NCBI GenBank assembly: GCA_036378155.1
Contig: DASUXA010000102.1
Coordinates: 1 to 60,104 of the forward strand
DNA: 60,104 bases
Direction: 5' to 3'
DNA from: DASUXA01 sp036378155
Lineage (GTDB): Bacteria; Actinomycetota; Actinomycetes; Mycobacteriales; Micromonosporaceae
A model generated the notes under the pieces. The model worked only from the letters and a program-made list of their open reading frames with translations, was not told the origin of the DNA and did not search any database. The position numbers and the translations under genes are program-made. Below are positions 52,718 to 60,104 of this stretch, in pieces. Numbering within the stretch: the first letter of the stretch is position 1; the number at the start of each line of letters is the position of its first letter.

Positions 52718-55216
52718 GTGGCCAGCAGCCACCATTCCGCCGAACGCGCAGCCGCTGCGACGCGACCCGCTTCCTTGACGACGAACGGGTCCGCGACCAA
52801 CGGGTCCACCGGGCGCGGTCCGGCACCGACCGACCCCGACACCGAGACGTCGGCGCCGCCGGAGTGCGTCGGACCCATCATGATCCCGGCGCAACTGTCG
52901 GGCACCCTGCGGTCCCTGGCGGACGCCGCCGATACCGATGATTTCCTGCCGCTGTGGATCTGCGCCACCGTCCTGGTGCGACGGTTCTCCCGCGGCGGCG
53001 CGGTCCGGCGCGCCCGCATGATCCGGGGCGCGCGCGAGGCGATCACGGCGACGTCGACGGAGCCGGCGGACCCGGCCCTCACCTTCACCACGGCGCTGCG
53101 CCGCGCTGCCGAGCTGCGCATCGCCGCGGTACCCGACACCGGCGTGGTCTCCCCGGTCGACGTGACGATCCTGGTGTCGCAGGACGGCACCCGGCTGTAC
53201 GTGGAGAGCATGACGAACTCGGCGGACGCGCCCACCGCCCAGTGCTGGGCGCAGTCGTTCCTGCGGCTGCTGACCTGCATGGCGTACGACCCGGACGCGC
53301 CGATCGCCAGCCACCGGCTGATCGACGACGCCGAGCGCGAGCGGATCCTGCACGGGCTCAACCCGTTCCGCTCACCCGAGGTCGGGTACCGCTTCATGAC
53401 CGGACCGTTCGAGGACCAGGTCGAGCGCACCCCGGACGCGGTCGCCCTCGTCGACGAGGACGGAAACACCCTCAGCTACCGGGAACTGAACGAGCGCGCC
53501 AACCGGCTGGCGCACTTCCTGCGCGACAACGGGGCGGGACCCGGTACCCGGGTCGGTGTCTGCCTCGACCGGAGCATCGACCAGATCGTCGCCGTCTACG
53601 CGGCGGTCAAGACCGGCGCGGCGTACGTGCCGCTGGACGCCGAGCTGCCCGACGCGCGGCTCGCCTACATGCTCGCCGACTGCGCGCCGGTACACGTGCT
53701 CACCGACGCGGCCTGCGGCGACCGGATCCCCGAGGGCCCCTGGCAGGTGTACGACGTCGGGTCCGACCACGCCCGCTGGGACGACCGTCCCGCCACGAAC
53801 CTGGTGGTCGACGGGCAATCCGGCCTGCTGCTGAACATCCTGTACACGTCCGGTACCACGGGTCGCCCGAAGGGTGTCGCCTACCCGACCGACGGCGCGC
53901 TGGCGCACCTGTTCTGGATGCAGAGCCGGTACCCGTTCCGGCGCGGCGACTCTGCGGTGTTCAAGACCTCCCCCGGGTTCGACGTGTCCATCTGGGAGAT
54001 CTTCTGGCCGCTGTACCACGGCGCGCGGCTGGTGATCTGCCGACCGGGTGGACACCGCGACCCGCAGCACCTGGCGAGGCTCGTCGAGACGTACGGCGTG
54101 ACCACGATCTTCCTGCCGCCGACGGTGATGACGCCGTTCCTGGAGAAGGTGTCCGGGGAACGCGCCGGCGCGCTGCGTTGGGCGCTGTGCGGCGGCGAGC
54201 CGATCACGCCACGCATCCGCGACAACTTCTACGCCACGTTGCCCTCGACGACGCTGGTGAACTGCTACGGGCCGACCGAGGCGGGCACCGTCACCGACAT
54301 GATCCTGCATCCCGACCCGGGCGCCGCCGTGGTACCGCTCGGCAGACCCGCCGAGCACTTCCGGTTGACGCTGCTCGACGAGAATCTGGAGTTGGTGCCG
54401 GTCGGCATGCCGGGCGAGGCGTACATCGGCGGCGACCCCGGTCTGGCCCAGTCGTACTGGCGCGCGCCCGGCCGCACCGCGGAGCGGTTCGTACCGGACC
54501 CGTACGGCCCGCCGGGCTCGCGGATGTACCGGACCGGCGACCTGTGCCGGTACCGCGACGACGGGGTGCTGGAACACCTGGGCCGGATCGACCGGCAGAT
54601 CAAGATCCGTGGACTGCGCATCGAACCCGGCGAGATCGAATCGGTTCTCGCCACGCATCCGGCGGTCGCCGACTGCGCGGTGATCGCCCACGGCGACCCG
54701 GTCCGGCTGCTCGCGTTCGTGGTACCCGCCGTCCGCGCGTCCGTCGCCGACGTGGACGCCTCGGCGATCCTCGAGCACGCCGCCACGCTGCTGCCCGAGC
54801 ACATGCGACCCGAACGGGTCGTACCGGTCCTGCGCATCCCGGTCACCGTGAACGGCAAGATCGACAAGGATGCGCTGATCCACATCTGGCAGGCGCTGAC
54901 CGACCACGAGCGGGAGGTCGTACCGCCCGCCGACGAACTCGAGGCGACCCTGGTCGACATCTACAGCCGGGTGCTGGACACGACGCCGATCAGCGTCCTC
55001 GACAACTTCACGCAGCTCGGCGGCCACTCGCTGCTCGCCTTCCGGCTGCTCGACGAATGTACCGAGAAGCTGCACGCCCAGCCGAACGTAGCCGACCTGC
55101 TCACCGGCACCCTTCGCGACGTGGCGGTGTCGATTCGCGCGGCGTGGGCGAACAACGACCCCGCCGACCGGGGACCCGCCGGCGCCGGTACCCCGGCATC
55201 GTCACCGACCGGGTGA
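52718..55216 (+). CDS. NRPS: A-PCP with truncated condensation remnant
   Basis: 832 residues from GTG 52718 (AGGAG 5 bases upstream). Residues ~50-210 look like the C-terminal part of a condensation domain (VDVTILVSQDGTRLYVESM and LIDDAERERIL) but there is no HHxxxDG motif. Adenylation follows with YTSGTTGRPKGV (~378) and PCP with GGHSLLA (~767). Pocket residues FDVSIWE, LCGGE and NCYGPTEAGTV do not give me a confident substrate. It must receive or donate chains through condensation domains on other proteins; the downstream A-PCP-C protein is the likely partner. Confidence 0.92.
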   Translation: MASSHHSAERAAAATRPASLTTNGSATNGSTGRGPAPTDPDTETSAPPECVGPIMIPAQLSGTLRSLADAADTDDFLPLWICATVLVRRFSRGGAVRRARMIRGAREAITATSTEPADPALTFTTALRRAAELRIAAVPDTGVVSPVDVTILVSQDGTRLYVESMTNSADAPTAQCWAQSFLRLLTCMAYDPDAPIASHRLIDDAERERILHGLNPFRSPEVGYRFMTGPFEDQVERTPDAVALVDEDGNTLSYRELNERANRLAHFLRDNGAGPGTRVGVCLDRSIDQIVAVYAAVKTGAAYVPLDAELPDARLAYMLADCAPVHVLTDAACGDRIPEGPWQVYDVGSDHARWDDRPATNLVVDGQSGLLLNILYTSGTTGRPKGVAYPTDGALAHLFWMQSRYPFRRGDSAVFKTSPGFDVSIWEIFWPLYHGARLVICRPGGHRDPQHLARLVETYGVTTIFLPPTVMTPFLEKVSGERAGALRWALCGGEPITPRIRDNFYATLPSTTLVNCYGPTEAGTVTDMILHPDPGAAVVPLGRPAEHFRLTLLDENLELVPVGMPGEAYIGGDPGLAQSYWRAPGRTAERFVPDPYGPPGSRMYRTGDLCRYRDDGVLEHLGRIDRQIKIRGLRIEPGEIESVLATHPAVADCAVIAHGDPVRLLAFVVPAVRASVADVDASAILEHAATLLPEHMRPERVVPVLRIPVTVNGKIDKDALIHIWQALTDHEREVVPPADELEATLVDIYSRVLDTTPISVLDNFTQLGGHSLLAFRLLDECTEKLHAQPNVADLLTGTLRDVAVSIRAAWANNDPADRGPAGAGTPASSPTG

Positions 55217-55303
55217 CGCCGCGATCACCGCGACGCGGGTCGATCCGGGGGTCCGTCCACGCGCACACCTGTGCGACGCCGTACTCACGCGAAAGGGAGA
55301 CGT

Positions 55304-55393
55304 ATGTCCGTTGACGCAACACGCCTGACCACCGCATTACCCGGCACGCGAGCGATCCGCCGCGAACCCGCCGCCGGGGGACGGCGCTCATGA
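55304..55393 (+). CDS. 29-residue coupling ORF before the A-PCP-C gene
   Basis: ATG at 55304 has AAAGGGAG 4 bases upstream, the best ribosome site in this area. The frame of 29 codons (MSVDATRLTTALPGTRAIRR...) ends in TGA overlapping the ATG of the next gene (ATGA, 55390-55393). It is basic at the C-terminus and resembles nothing I know. It most likely is a leader that couples translation of the NRPS gene; a functional peptide is less likely. Confidence 0.55.
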   Translation: MSVDATRLTTALPGTRAIRREPAAGGRRS

Positions 55394-58300
55394 TCACCGT
55401 ACCGGATCTGATCCGGACCCAGGCGAAACGGTCCCCGGACGCGGTGGCGGTCGAGTCGCTCGGCGACCGACTGACGTACGCGCAGGTGGTCGCGCAGGCG
55501 ACCGGTCTCGCCGAGCACCTGCGCCGGGTCGGCGTGCGCCCCGGCGACCTGGTCGCGGTGGCGGTGCCGCGCGGCGTCGACATGGTGCCGACACTGATCG
55601 GCGTGCAACTGTCCGGCGCGGCGTACGTGCCGCTCGACCCGGACCACCCCGCCGACCGGCTCAACTACATCCTGTGGGACGCCGGGGCACGGGTACTGGT
55701 GACCGCCGACGCCGCCGGCTCCCCCGGGTTGCACGCCGACCAGCGGGTACACCTGAACGACGTGGCGGTGCCGACCGAACCGGTCGACCTCCCGCCGCTC
55801 GACCCCGACTCCACCGCGTACGTCATCTACACGTCCGGCTCGACCGGGCGACCCAAGGGCGTACAGGTGACGCACCGCGCCCTCGGCAACTTCGCGGCAT
55901 CGATGCGCGACCTGCTGCGCCTGCCGGACGACGTGGTGCTGCCGGCGGTCACCACCGTCTCCTTCGACATCGCCGCCCTGGAACTGTTCCTGCCGCTGAC
56001 GACCGGCGGTCGGGTGGTGATCGGCCGGCAGGTCGAGACCGGCGACCCCGGTCGGCTGGCAGCGCTGCTGGCGCGTACCGGCGCGCGGGTGCTGCAGGCG
56101 ACCCCGGTCACCTGGCGGCTGCTGCTGGAAGCCGGATGGTCGCCGCCGCCCGGCTTCACCGTCCTGTGCGGCGGCGAGCGGCTGCCGACCGAACTGCGCG
56201 AACGCCTGCTGGGCGACGGTGTCGTGCTGTGGGACCTGTACGGCCCGACCGAGACGACCGTCTGGTCGGCGGTGACCCGCTACGAGCGCGGCGTCCCGGC
56301 GAGCTTCCACCCGGTCCGCGACACCTCGCTGCACGTGCTCGACGAGCGGCTGGAACCGGTGGCGACGGGCGCGGACGGCGAGTTGTACATCGGCGGTGCC
56401 GGGCTCGCCGTGGGGTACCTGGGCCGCTGCGCGCTGACCTCGGAACGGTTCGTCGCCGACCCGTTCGCCGGGTCGCCGGGCGCCCGGCTGTACCGCACCG
56501 GCGACGTCGCCCGCCGGCACGCCGACGGGCGCATCGAGATCCTGGGGCGCAGCGACGACCAGCTCAAGATCCGGGGATTCCGGATCGAGCCGGGCGAGAT
56601 CGAGAACCTGCTGACCACGCACCCGGGCGTCGCCGAGGCGGCGGTACGAGCGGTCGACGACGGTGGCGACGCGCCCCGGCTGGTCGGCTACGTCCGACCG
56701 ACCGACCCCGCCGACCCGCCGGACGCGCGCCGGCTGCACCTGCACCTGTCCCGGTCCCTGCCGGCGTACATGATCCCGACGCAGTTCGTCGTGCTGGACG
56801 CGTTCCCCCGGACGCAGAACGGCAAGCTGGACCGCTCCGCGCTGCCCGCCCCCGCCGCGATGTCCCAGGTGGAGGATTCCGCACCGGGCGCCGCCGGCGC
56901 GCCCTCGGCTACCGCGACCGAGCAGAAGATCCTCGCGATCCTGACGGAGGTGCTCGGGCGGGACGTGGACCCGCACGACGATTTCTTCAACCTCGGCGGC
57001 AACTCGCTGCTCGCCATCCAGGCGGTCAACCGGCTGAACAGCGAACTGCAGACGGACCTGCCGATCAACGCGGTGTTCGAGGCGCGGACGGTGTACGGGC
57101 TCGCCCTGCTCCTCGACGGCGGCGCGGCGGCGGAGCCGCAGCTGCGTCCGCTCGCCGCCGGGCGCACGCCGCGACTGTCCTCCGCGCAGTGGCGGCTGTG
57201 GCTGCACCAGCAACTGGTACCGGACAGCACCGCCTACAACGAGCCGCTGGCGATCCGCCTGCCCGGTCCGCTGGACCTCGGCGCGCTGGAGGCGGCGTTG
57301 ACCGGGCTGCTGGCGCGGCACGACATCCTGCGCACCCGGTACGAGTACGACGAGTCCGGGCAACCGGTCGCGGTGGTCCGACCGGTCAGCCCGGTCACGT
57401 TGGCGATCGAGGACGGCGATCCGCACGCGGTACTCGCCGCTGACCTGGCCCGGCCGTTCGACCTCGCCGAGGAGCCGCCGATCCGGATGCGCCTGGTGCG
57501 CACCGGCGCCGAGGAGCACACGCTGCTGCTGGTCGTCCACCACATCGCGACCGACGACCGGTCCCAGGAGCTGATCGCCGGTCAGGTGCGGGCGGCGTAC
57601 CGCGGCCGGACGGTACCCACCCCGACCCTGCGGTACGCGGACTACGCCGAGTGGCAGCGCGAGGTTGCCGCCGGCCCGGGCGCCAAGCGTCACCTGGAGT
57701 ACTGGCGTACCGCGCTGGCCGGGCTGGAGCCCGCCGAGCTGCGCACCGACCGGCCGCGCACGGGCAGGCGCGACTGGCGCGGCGGTACGGTGCGGTTCAC
57801 CGTCCCGCCGTCCGTGGTCGGCGCGCTGCACGACGTCGCGTACCAGCACCACGCCCCGGTCGCGGTGGGGCTGCTCGCCGGGTTCTACGGCGCCCTGGCG
57901 CGGTACACCACCGGCACCGACCTGACGGTCGGGGTTCCGGTCAGCGGACGCGACCGGCCCGAACTGGAGGACCTGGTCGGCATGTTCGAGAACACCGCCG
58001 TCATCCGGGTCGACGTCGGCGGTGACCCGAGTTACGAGCAGCTGCTCAGCCGGGTGCGCGACGCCGCGCTCGCCGCGTACGACCACGCCGCGACACCGTT
58101 CGAGGACATCGTCTCGGCGGTACTGGAGCCGGCTGCCGCCCGACCGGATCCGGGACGCAACCCGTTGTTCGACGTCATGTTCGCCATGCACCCGCTGGGC
58201 GCGGAGGCAGGCGGCGCCGAGCTGCCCAGTCCGCCGCACGCCAAGCTGGACCTCTGCTGCCACCTCACGCAGCGGTCGGACGGCGGTTTCGACGGGCGCA

Positions 58301-58470
58301 TCGAGTACGCCGCACAGTTGTTCGACGAGGACACGGTGGCGAGCCTGGCGGACGACTTCGTCCGGCTGCTCGCGGCGGCTGCCGGGAACCCGGCGCTGCC
58401 GGCGGACGACCTGCCGGCGCACAAGTTGTCGCCGCAGTCGGACGTGGTCCCGGCGGCGGTGAATTCGTGA
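55390..58470 (+). CDS. NRPS: A-PCP-C
   Basis: 1,026 residues. Adenylation with YTSGSTGRPKGV (~148), PCP with GGNSLLA (~536), condensation with VVHHIATDD (~717), where the Gly after the catalytic Asp is also Asp. Pocket residues FDIAALE, LCGGE and DLYGPTETTVWS do not identify the substrate for me. The A-PCP-C order is like the starter-type protein VioF of viomycin synthetase: a loading A-PCP donates to a following C. It may combine with the A-PCP protein upstream. Start ATG 55390 follows GGGGGACGG and overlaps the 29-codon leader. Confidence 0.92.
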   Translation: MITVPDLIRTQAKRSPDAVAVESLGDRLTYAQVVAQATGLAEHLRRVGVRPGDLVAVAVPRGVDMVPTLIGVQLSGAAYVPLDPDHPADRLNYILWDAGARVLVTADAAGSPGLHADQRVHLNDVAVPTEPVDLPPLDPDSTAYVIYTSGSTGRPKGVQVTHRALGNFAASMRDLLRLPDDVVLPAVTTVSFDIAALELFLPLTTGGRVVIGRQVETGDPGRLAALLARTGARVLQATPVTWRLLLEAGWSPPPGFTVLCGGERLPTELRERLLGDGVVLWDLYGPTETTVWSAVTRYERGVPASFHPVRDTSLHVLDERLEPVATGADGELYIGGAGLAVGYLGRCALTSERFVADPFAGSPGARLYRTGDVARRHADGRIEILGRSDDQLKIRGFRIEPGEIENLLTTHPGVAEAAVRAVDDGGDAPRLVGYVRPTDPADPPDARRLHLHLSRSLPAYMIPTQFVVLDAFPRTQNGKLDRSALPAPAAMSQVEDSAPGAAGAPSATATEQKILAILTEVLGRDVDPHDDFFNLGGNSLLAIQAVNRLNSELQTDLPINAVFEARTVYGLALLLDGGAAAEPQLRPLAAGRTPRLSSAQWRLWLHQQLVPDSTAYNEPLAIRLPGPLDLGALEAALTGLLARHDILRTRYEYDESGQPVAVVRPVSPVTLAIEDGDPHAVLAADLARPFDLAEEPPIRMRLVRTGAEEHTLLLVVHHIATDDRSQELIAGQVRAAYRGRTVPTPTLRYADYAEWQREVAAGPGAKRHLEYWRTALAGLEPAELRTDRPRTGRRDWRGGTVRFTVPPSVVGALHDVAYQHHAPVAVGLLAGFYGALARYTTGTDLTVGVPVSGRDRPELEDLVGMFENTAVIRVDVGGDPSYEQLLSRVRDAALAAYDHAATPFEDIVSAVLEPAAARPDPGRNPLFDVMFAMHPLGAEAGGAELPSPPHAKLDLCCHLTQRSDGGFDGRIEYAAQLFDEDTVASLADDFVRLLAAAAGNPALPADDLPAHKLSPQSDVVPAAVNS

Positions 58471-58549
58471 CGGTCCGGTCCGCCGCCCCGGGGCGGCGGA
58501 CCGGACCACCCAGCCGCGTCGCGACCTGGGAAACCTCGTGCGGGGCGCA

Positions 58550-58596
58550 GTCGCCGGTTCACGTGACAGGACAACCCCGCGCGGCGCCCATATTTT
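58550..58596 (+). promoter_or_regulatory. Cluster-type promoter for the P450
   Basis: GTCGC-N8-GTGAC (58550-58567), 23 bases, then TATTTT (58591-58596). The gap 58471-58803 (333 bases) contains this promoter and a ~200-base leader that is AT-richer than its surroundings. Confidence 0.6.
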
Positions 58597-58803
58597 CAAT
58601 CCGACATAACAGATGTAAAAACTGCACAGCCTGACCGGCCGTTCGATTGACGATTCGCGGCGTGACGACGCCGTCGGTCACCCGGACGAACCCGGTTCCA
58701 TGGTTTGTCGAAACGCGACGTTTCCTGATCACATCCGTGGCTCGTGGGCCGGACCGACACGGGCCGCGAACGTCATGCTCGTCTCGGGCACTGGAGTAGA
58801 TCG

Positions 58804-60057
58804 ATGCGTACAGACGAAGCGAGTCGCTCGGATGCCTACGTGGAAGCGGACGCTCCGATGCGGTACGACCCGTTCGCTTACGACGTCCAGGAAGATCCCT
58901 ACCCGGTGTACGCGTGGATGCGGGAACACGCGCCGGTCTACCGCAACGAAGAACGCAACTTCTACGCGTTGTCCCGCTATGCCGACGTACTCGCCGCGTT
59001 TCGCGATCCGGCGCGGTTCACCAACCGCAACGGCATTTCCCTCGAACCTTCGTTGTGGGGTCCGCAGGCGTACAAGAACGTGTTCTTCCTCGCCCTGGAC
59101 CCGCCCGAGCACGGCACCATGCGAGGGTTGATCCAGAAGGAGTTCACGCCCCGCCAGCTCGGTCTCAAAGAGGAGCGGATTCGCGAGCTGACGCGCCGGC
59201 GGCTCGACCCGCTGCTGGAGCGGGGCGACTACTTCGACTTCGCGCACGAGTTCGCCGCCGCGGTACCGAACGACGTCGTGTGCGAGATGCTCGGCATTCC
59301 CGAGTCGGACTGGGATCTGATCCGGTTCGACACCGACCTGCTGACCCAGCGGGAGAACGACTCCGACGACCGGTCCGCCGACACGTTGGCGGCAGCGTTC
59401 CGCCTCGCCACGTACTACGTGCACCTGGTCGCCGACATCCGCCGGCACCCGGGCGACAACCTCACCTCGATCCTCACCCAGGCGGAGGTCAACGGCGGCA
59501 AGCTCACCGACTCGGAAATTGTCGCCTTCCTGTTCCTTCTGGTCAGCGGTGGAAACGAGTCGACCGGAAAGCTGATCGGCAACGCCTGGTACCACGGTTG
59601 GCGGCTGCCCGAGGTGCAACGGGAGGGTCTCGCCGGACGGTTCGACGACTGGATGAACGAGACGCTGCGTTTCGACTCGTCCAGCCAGATGACCTCGCGG
59701 ACCGCGACCGAGAACATCGTCATGCACGACACGCTCATCCCGGCGGGTTCGCGTGTGGTGCTGCTGCACGCCTCCGGCAACCGCGACCACCGGGTCTTCG
59801 ACGACCCCGACACGTTCGACATCAACCGCGACACCAAGAAGATGATCAGCTTCGGCGCCGGACCGCACCACTGCCTCGGTACCGCGCTCGCCAAGCTGGA
59901 GATCCGGATCATCCTGGAAGAGATCGCGTCGGAGATCTCCGAGTACGAGATCGACTGGCCGAACGCCCAGCGGGTGCACTCCGCCCACCAGCGCGGCTTC
60001 TCGAAGCTGCCGTGCACGGTCAAGCGGCGCGCCAAGCGGCAGGCGACGACGTCCTGA
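58804..60057 (+). CDS. Cytochrome P450
   Basis: 417 residues from ATG 58804 (GGAG 7 bases upstream). I-helix SGGNEST, ExxR in NETLRF, and haem-binding FGAGPHHCLGTALA with the Cys ligand near residue 356. Typical soluble actinobacterial P450 length. It needs a ferredoxin; none is encoded in the window except the Rieske protein at 10.5 kb, which is not a usual partner. A hydroxylation or oxidative crosslink of the peptide is possible. Its promoter matches the cluster set, so it belongs to the locus, which may continue beyond the right edge. Confidence 0.95.
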   Translation: MRTDEASRSDAYVEADAPMRYDPFAYDVQEDPYPVYAWMREHAPVYRNEERNFYALSRYADVLAAFRDPARFTNRNGISLEPSLWGPQAYKNVFFLALDPPEHGTMRGLIQKEFTPRQLGLKEERIRELTRRRLDPLLERGDYFDFAHEFAAAVPNDVVCEMLGIPESDWDLIRFDTDLLTQRENDSDDRSADTLAAAFRLATYYVHLVADIRRHPGDNLTSILTQAEVNGGKLTDSEIVAFLFLLVSGGNESTGKLIGNAWYHGWRLPEVQREGLAGRFDDWMNETLRFDSSSQMTSRTATENIVMHDTLIPAGSRVVLLHASGNRDHRVFDDPDTFDINRDTKKMISFGAGPHHCLGTALAKLEIRIILEEIASEISEYEIDWPNAQRVHSAHQRGFSKLPCTVKRRAKRQATTS

Positions 60058-60078
60058 CGACCGGACCGACGGGGCGGC

Positions 60079-60104
60079 GGTCGACGGTGCGAGCACCGTC
60101 GACC
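60079..60104 (+). terminator. Terminator hairpin after the P450
   Basis: Perfect 11-bp inverted repeat (60079-60089 with 60094-60104) around a CGAG loop, 22 bases after the P450 stop and ending at the window edge. The stem could be longer outside the window. Confidence 0.75.

Noticed and set aside
1..60104. Insertion sequences, integrases, phage genes, CRISPR arrays or rRNA
   Set aside because: I looked for transposase DDE/HUH motifs, integrase motifs, attachment-site repeats beside the tRNA-Sec gene and regular repeat-spacer arrays and found none.

Overview
The window is about 60 kb of very GC-rich DNA with strong G/C bias at third codon positions, GTG and ATG starts, and an actinobacterial gene set: MbtH-like proteins, fatty-acyl-AMP ligases (FAALs), a VioC/VioD pair and an Fdh/Sel locus. 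It reads as the chromosome of a filamentous actinomycete. The sequence alone does not give me the genus.

Region 1 (1-8.0 kb) is a housekeeping selenium/formate locus. It holds selA (cut by the left edge), tRNA-Sec (selC) and selD, and facing them a three-gene formate dehydrogenase operon. The catalytic subunit reads through an in-frame TGA as selenocysteine, and a bacterial SECIS hairpin sits at the usual distance. Substrate, tRNA, selenium donor and Sec synthase are therefore encoded side by side.

Region 2 (8.1-60.1 kb) is one large accessory biosynthetic locus, built mainly of NRPS genes. It encodes six apparently active adenylation domains, one degenerate adenylation domain, two FAALs, six full condensation domains plus one truncated one, one integrated thioesterase, three stand-alone thioesterases and three MbtH-like proteins. 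Precursor enzymes point to arginine-derived residues: a VioC-like Arg beta-hydroxylase, a VioD-like capreomycidine synthase, an MppP-like PLP-dependent Arg oxidase/hydroxylase and an aminotransferase. A BCAT-type aminotransferase is also present. Tailoring candidates are a SyrB2-like Fe/2OG enzyme, an Asp/Asn-hydroxylase-like Fe/2OG enzyme, a haem-oxygenase-like diiron protein, a lipid desaturase, a PhzF-like isomerase and a P450. The likely product is a non-ribosomal lipopeptide carrying at least one cyclic guanidino amino acid and probably a proline-type residue. The modules are scattered over several short proteins that must work together in trans.

At the left end of region 2 (8.1-13 kb) lies a RiPP-like arm: a LanB-type dehydratase lacking the elimination domain, a Rieske protein, an SDR with a broken active site, and a 34-residue peptide gene.

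One 18-bp dyad, approximately RTCSY-N8-GKGAC, is placed 23-25 bp upstream of a TA-rich -10 hexamer at ten predicted promoters between 11.5 and 58.6 kb. Two sites drive divergent pairs. The same promoter architecture precedes the RiPP-like arm, the LuxR regulator, the arginine enzymes, the NRPS operons and the P450, so the whole stretch looks like a single regulon, most simply controlled by the only regulator gene present (13.1 kb). Strong inverted repeats close most transcription units.
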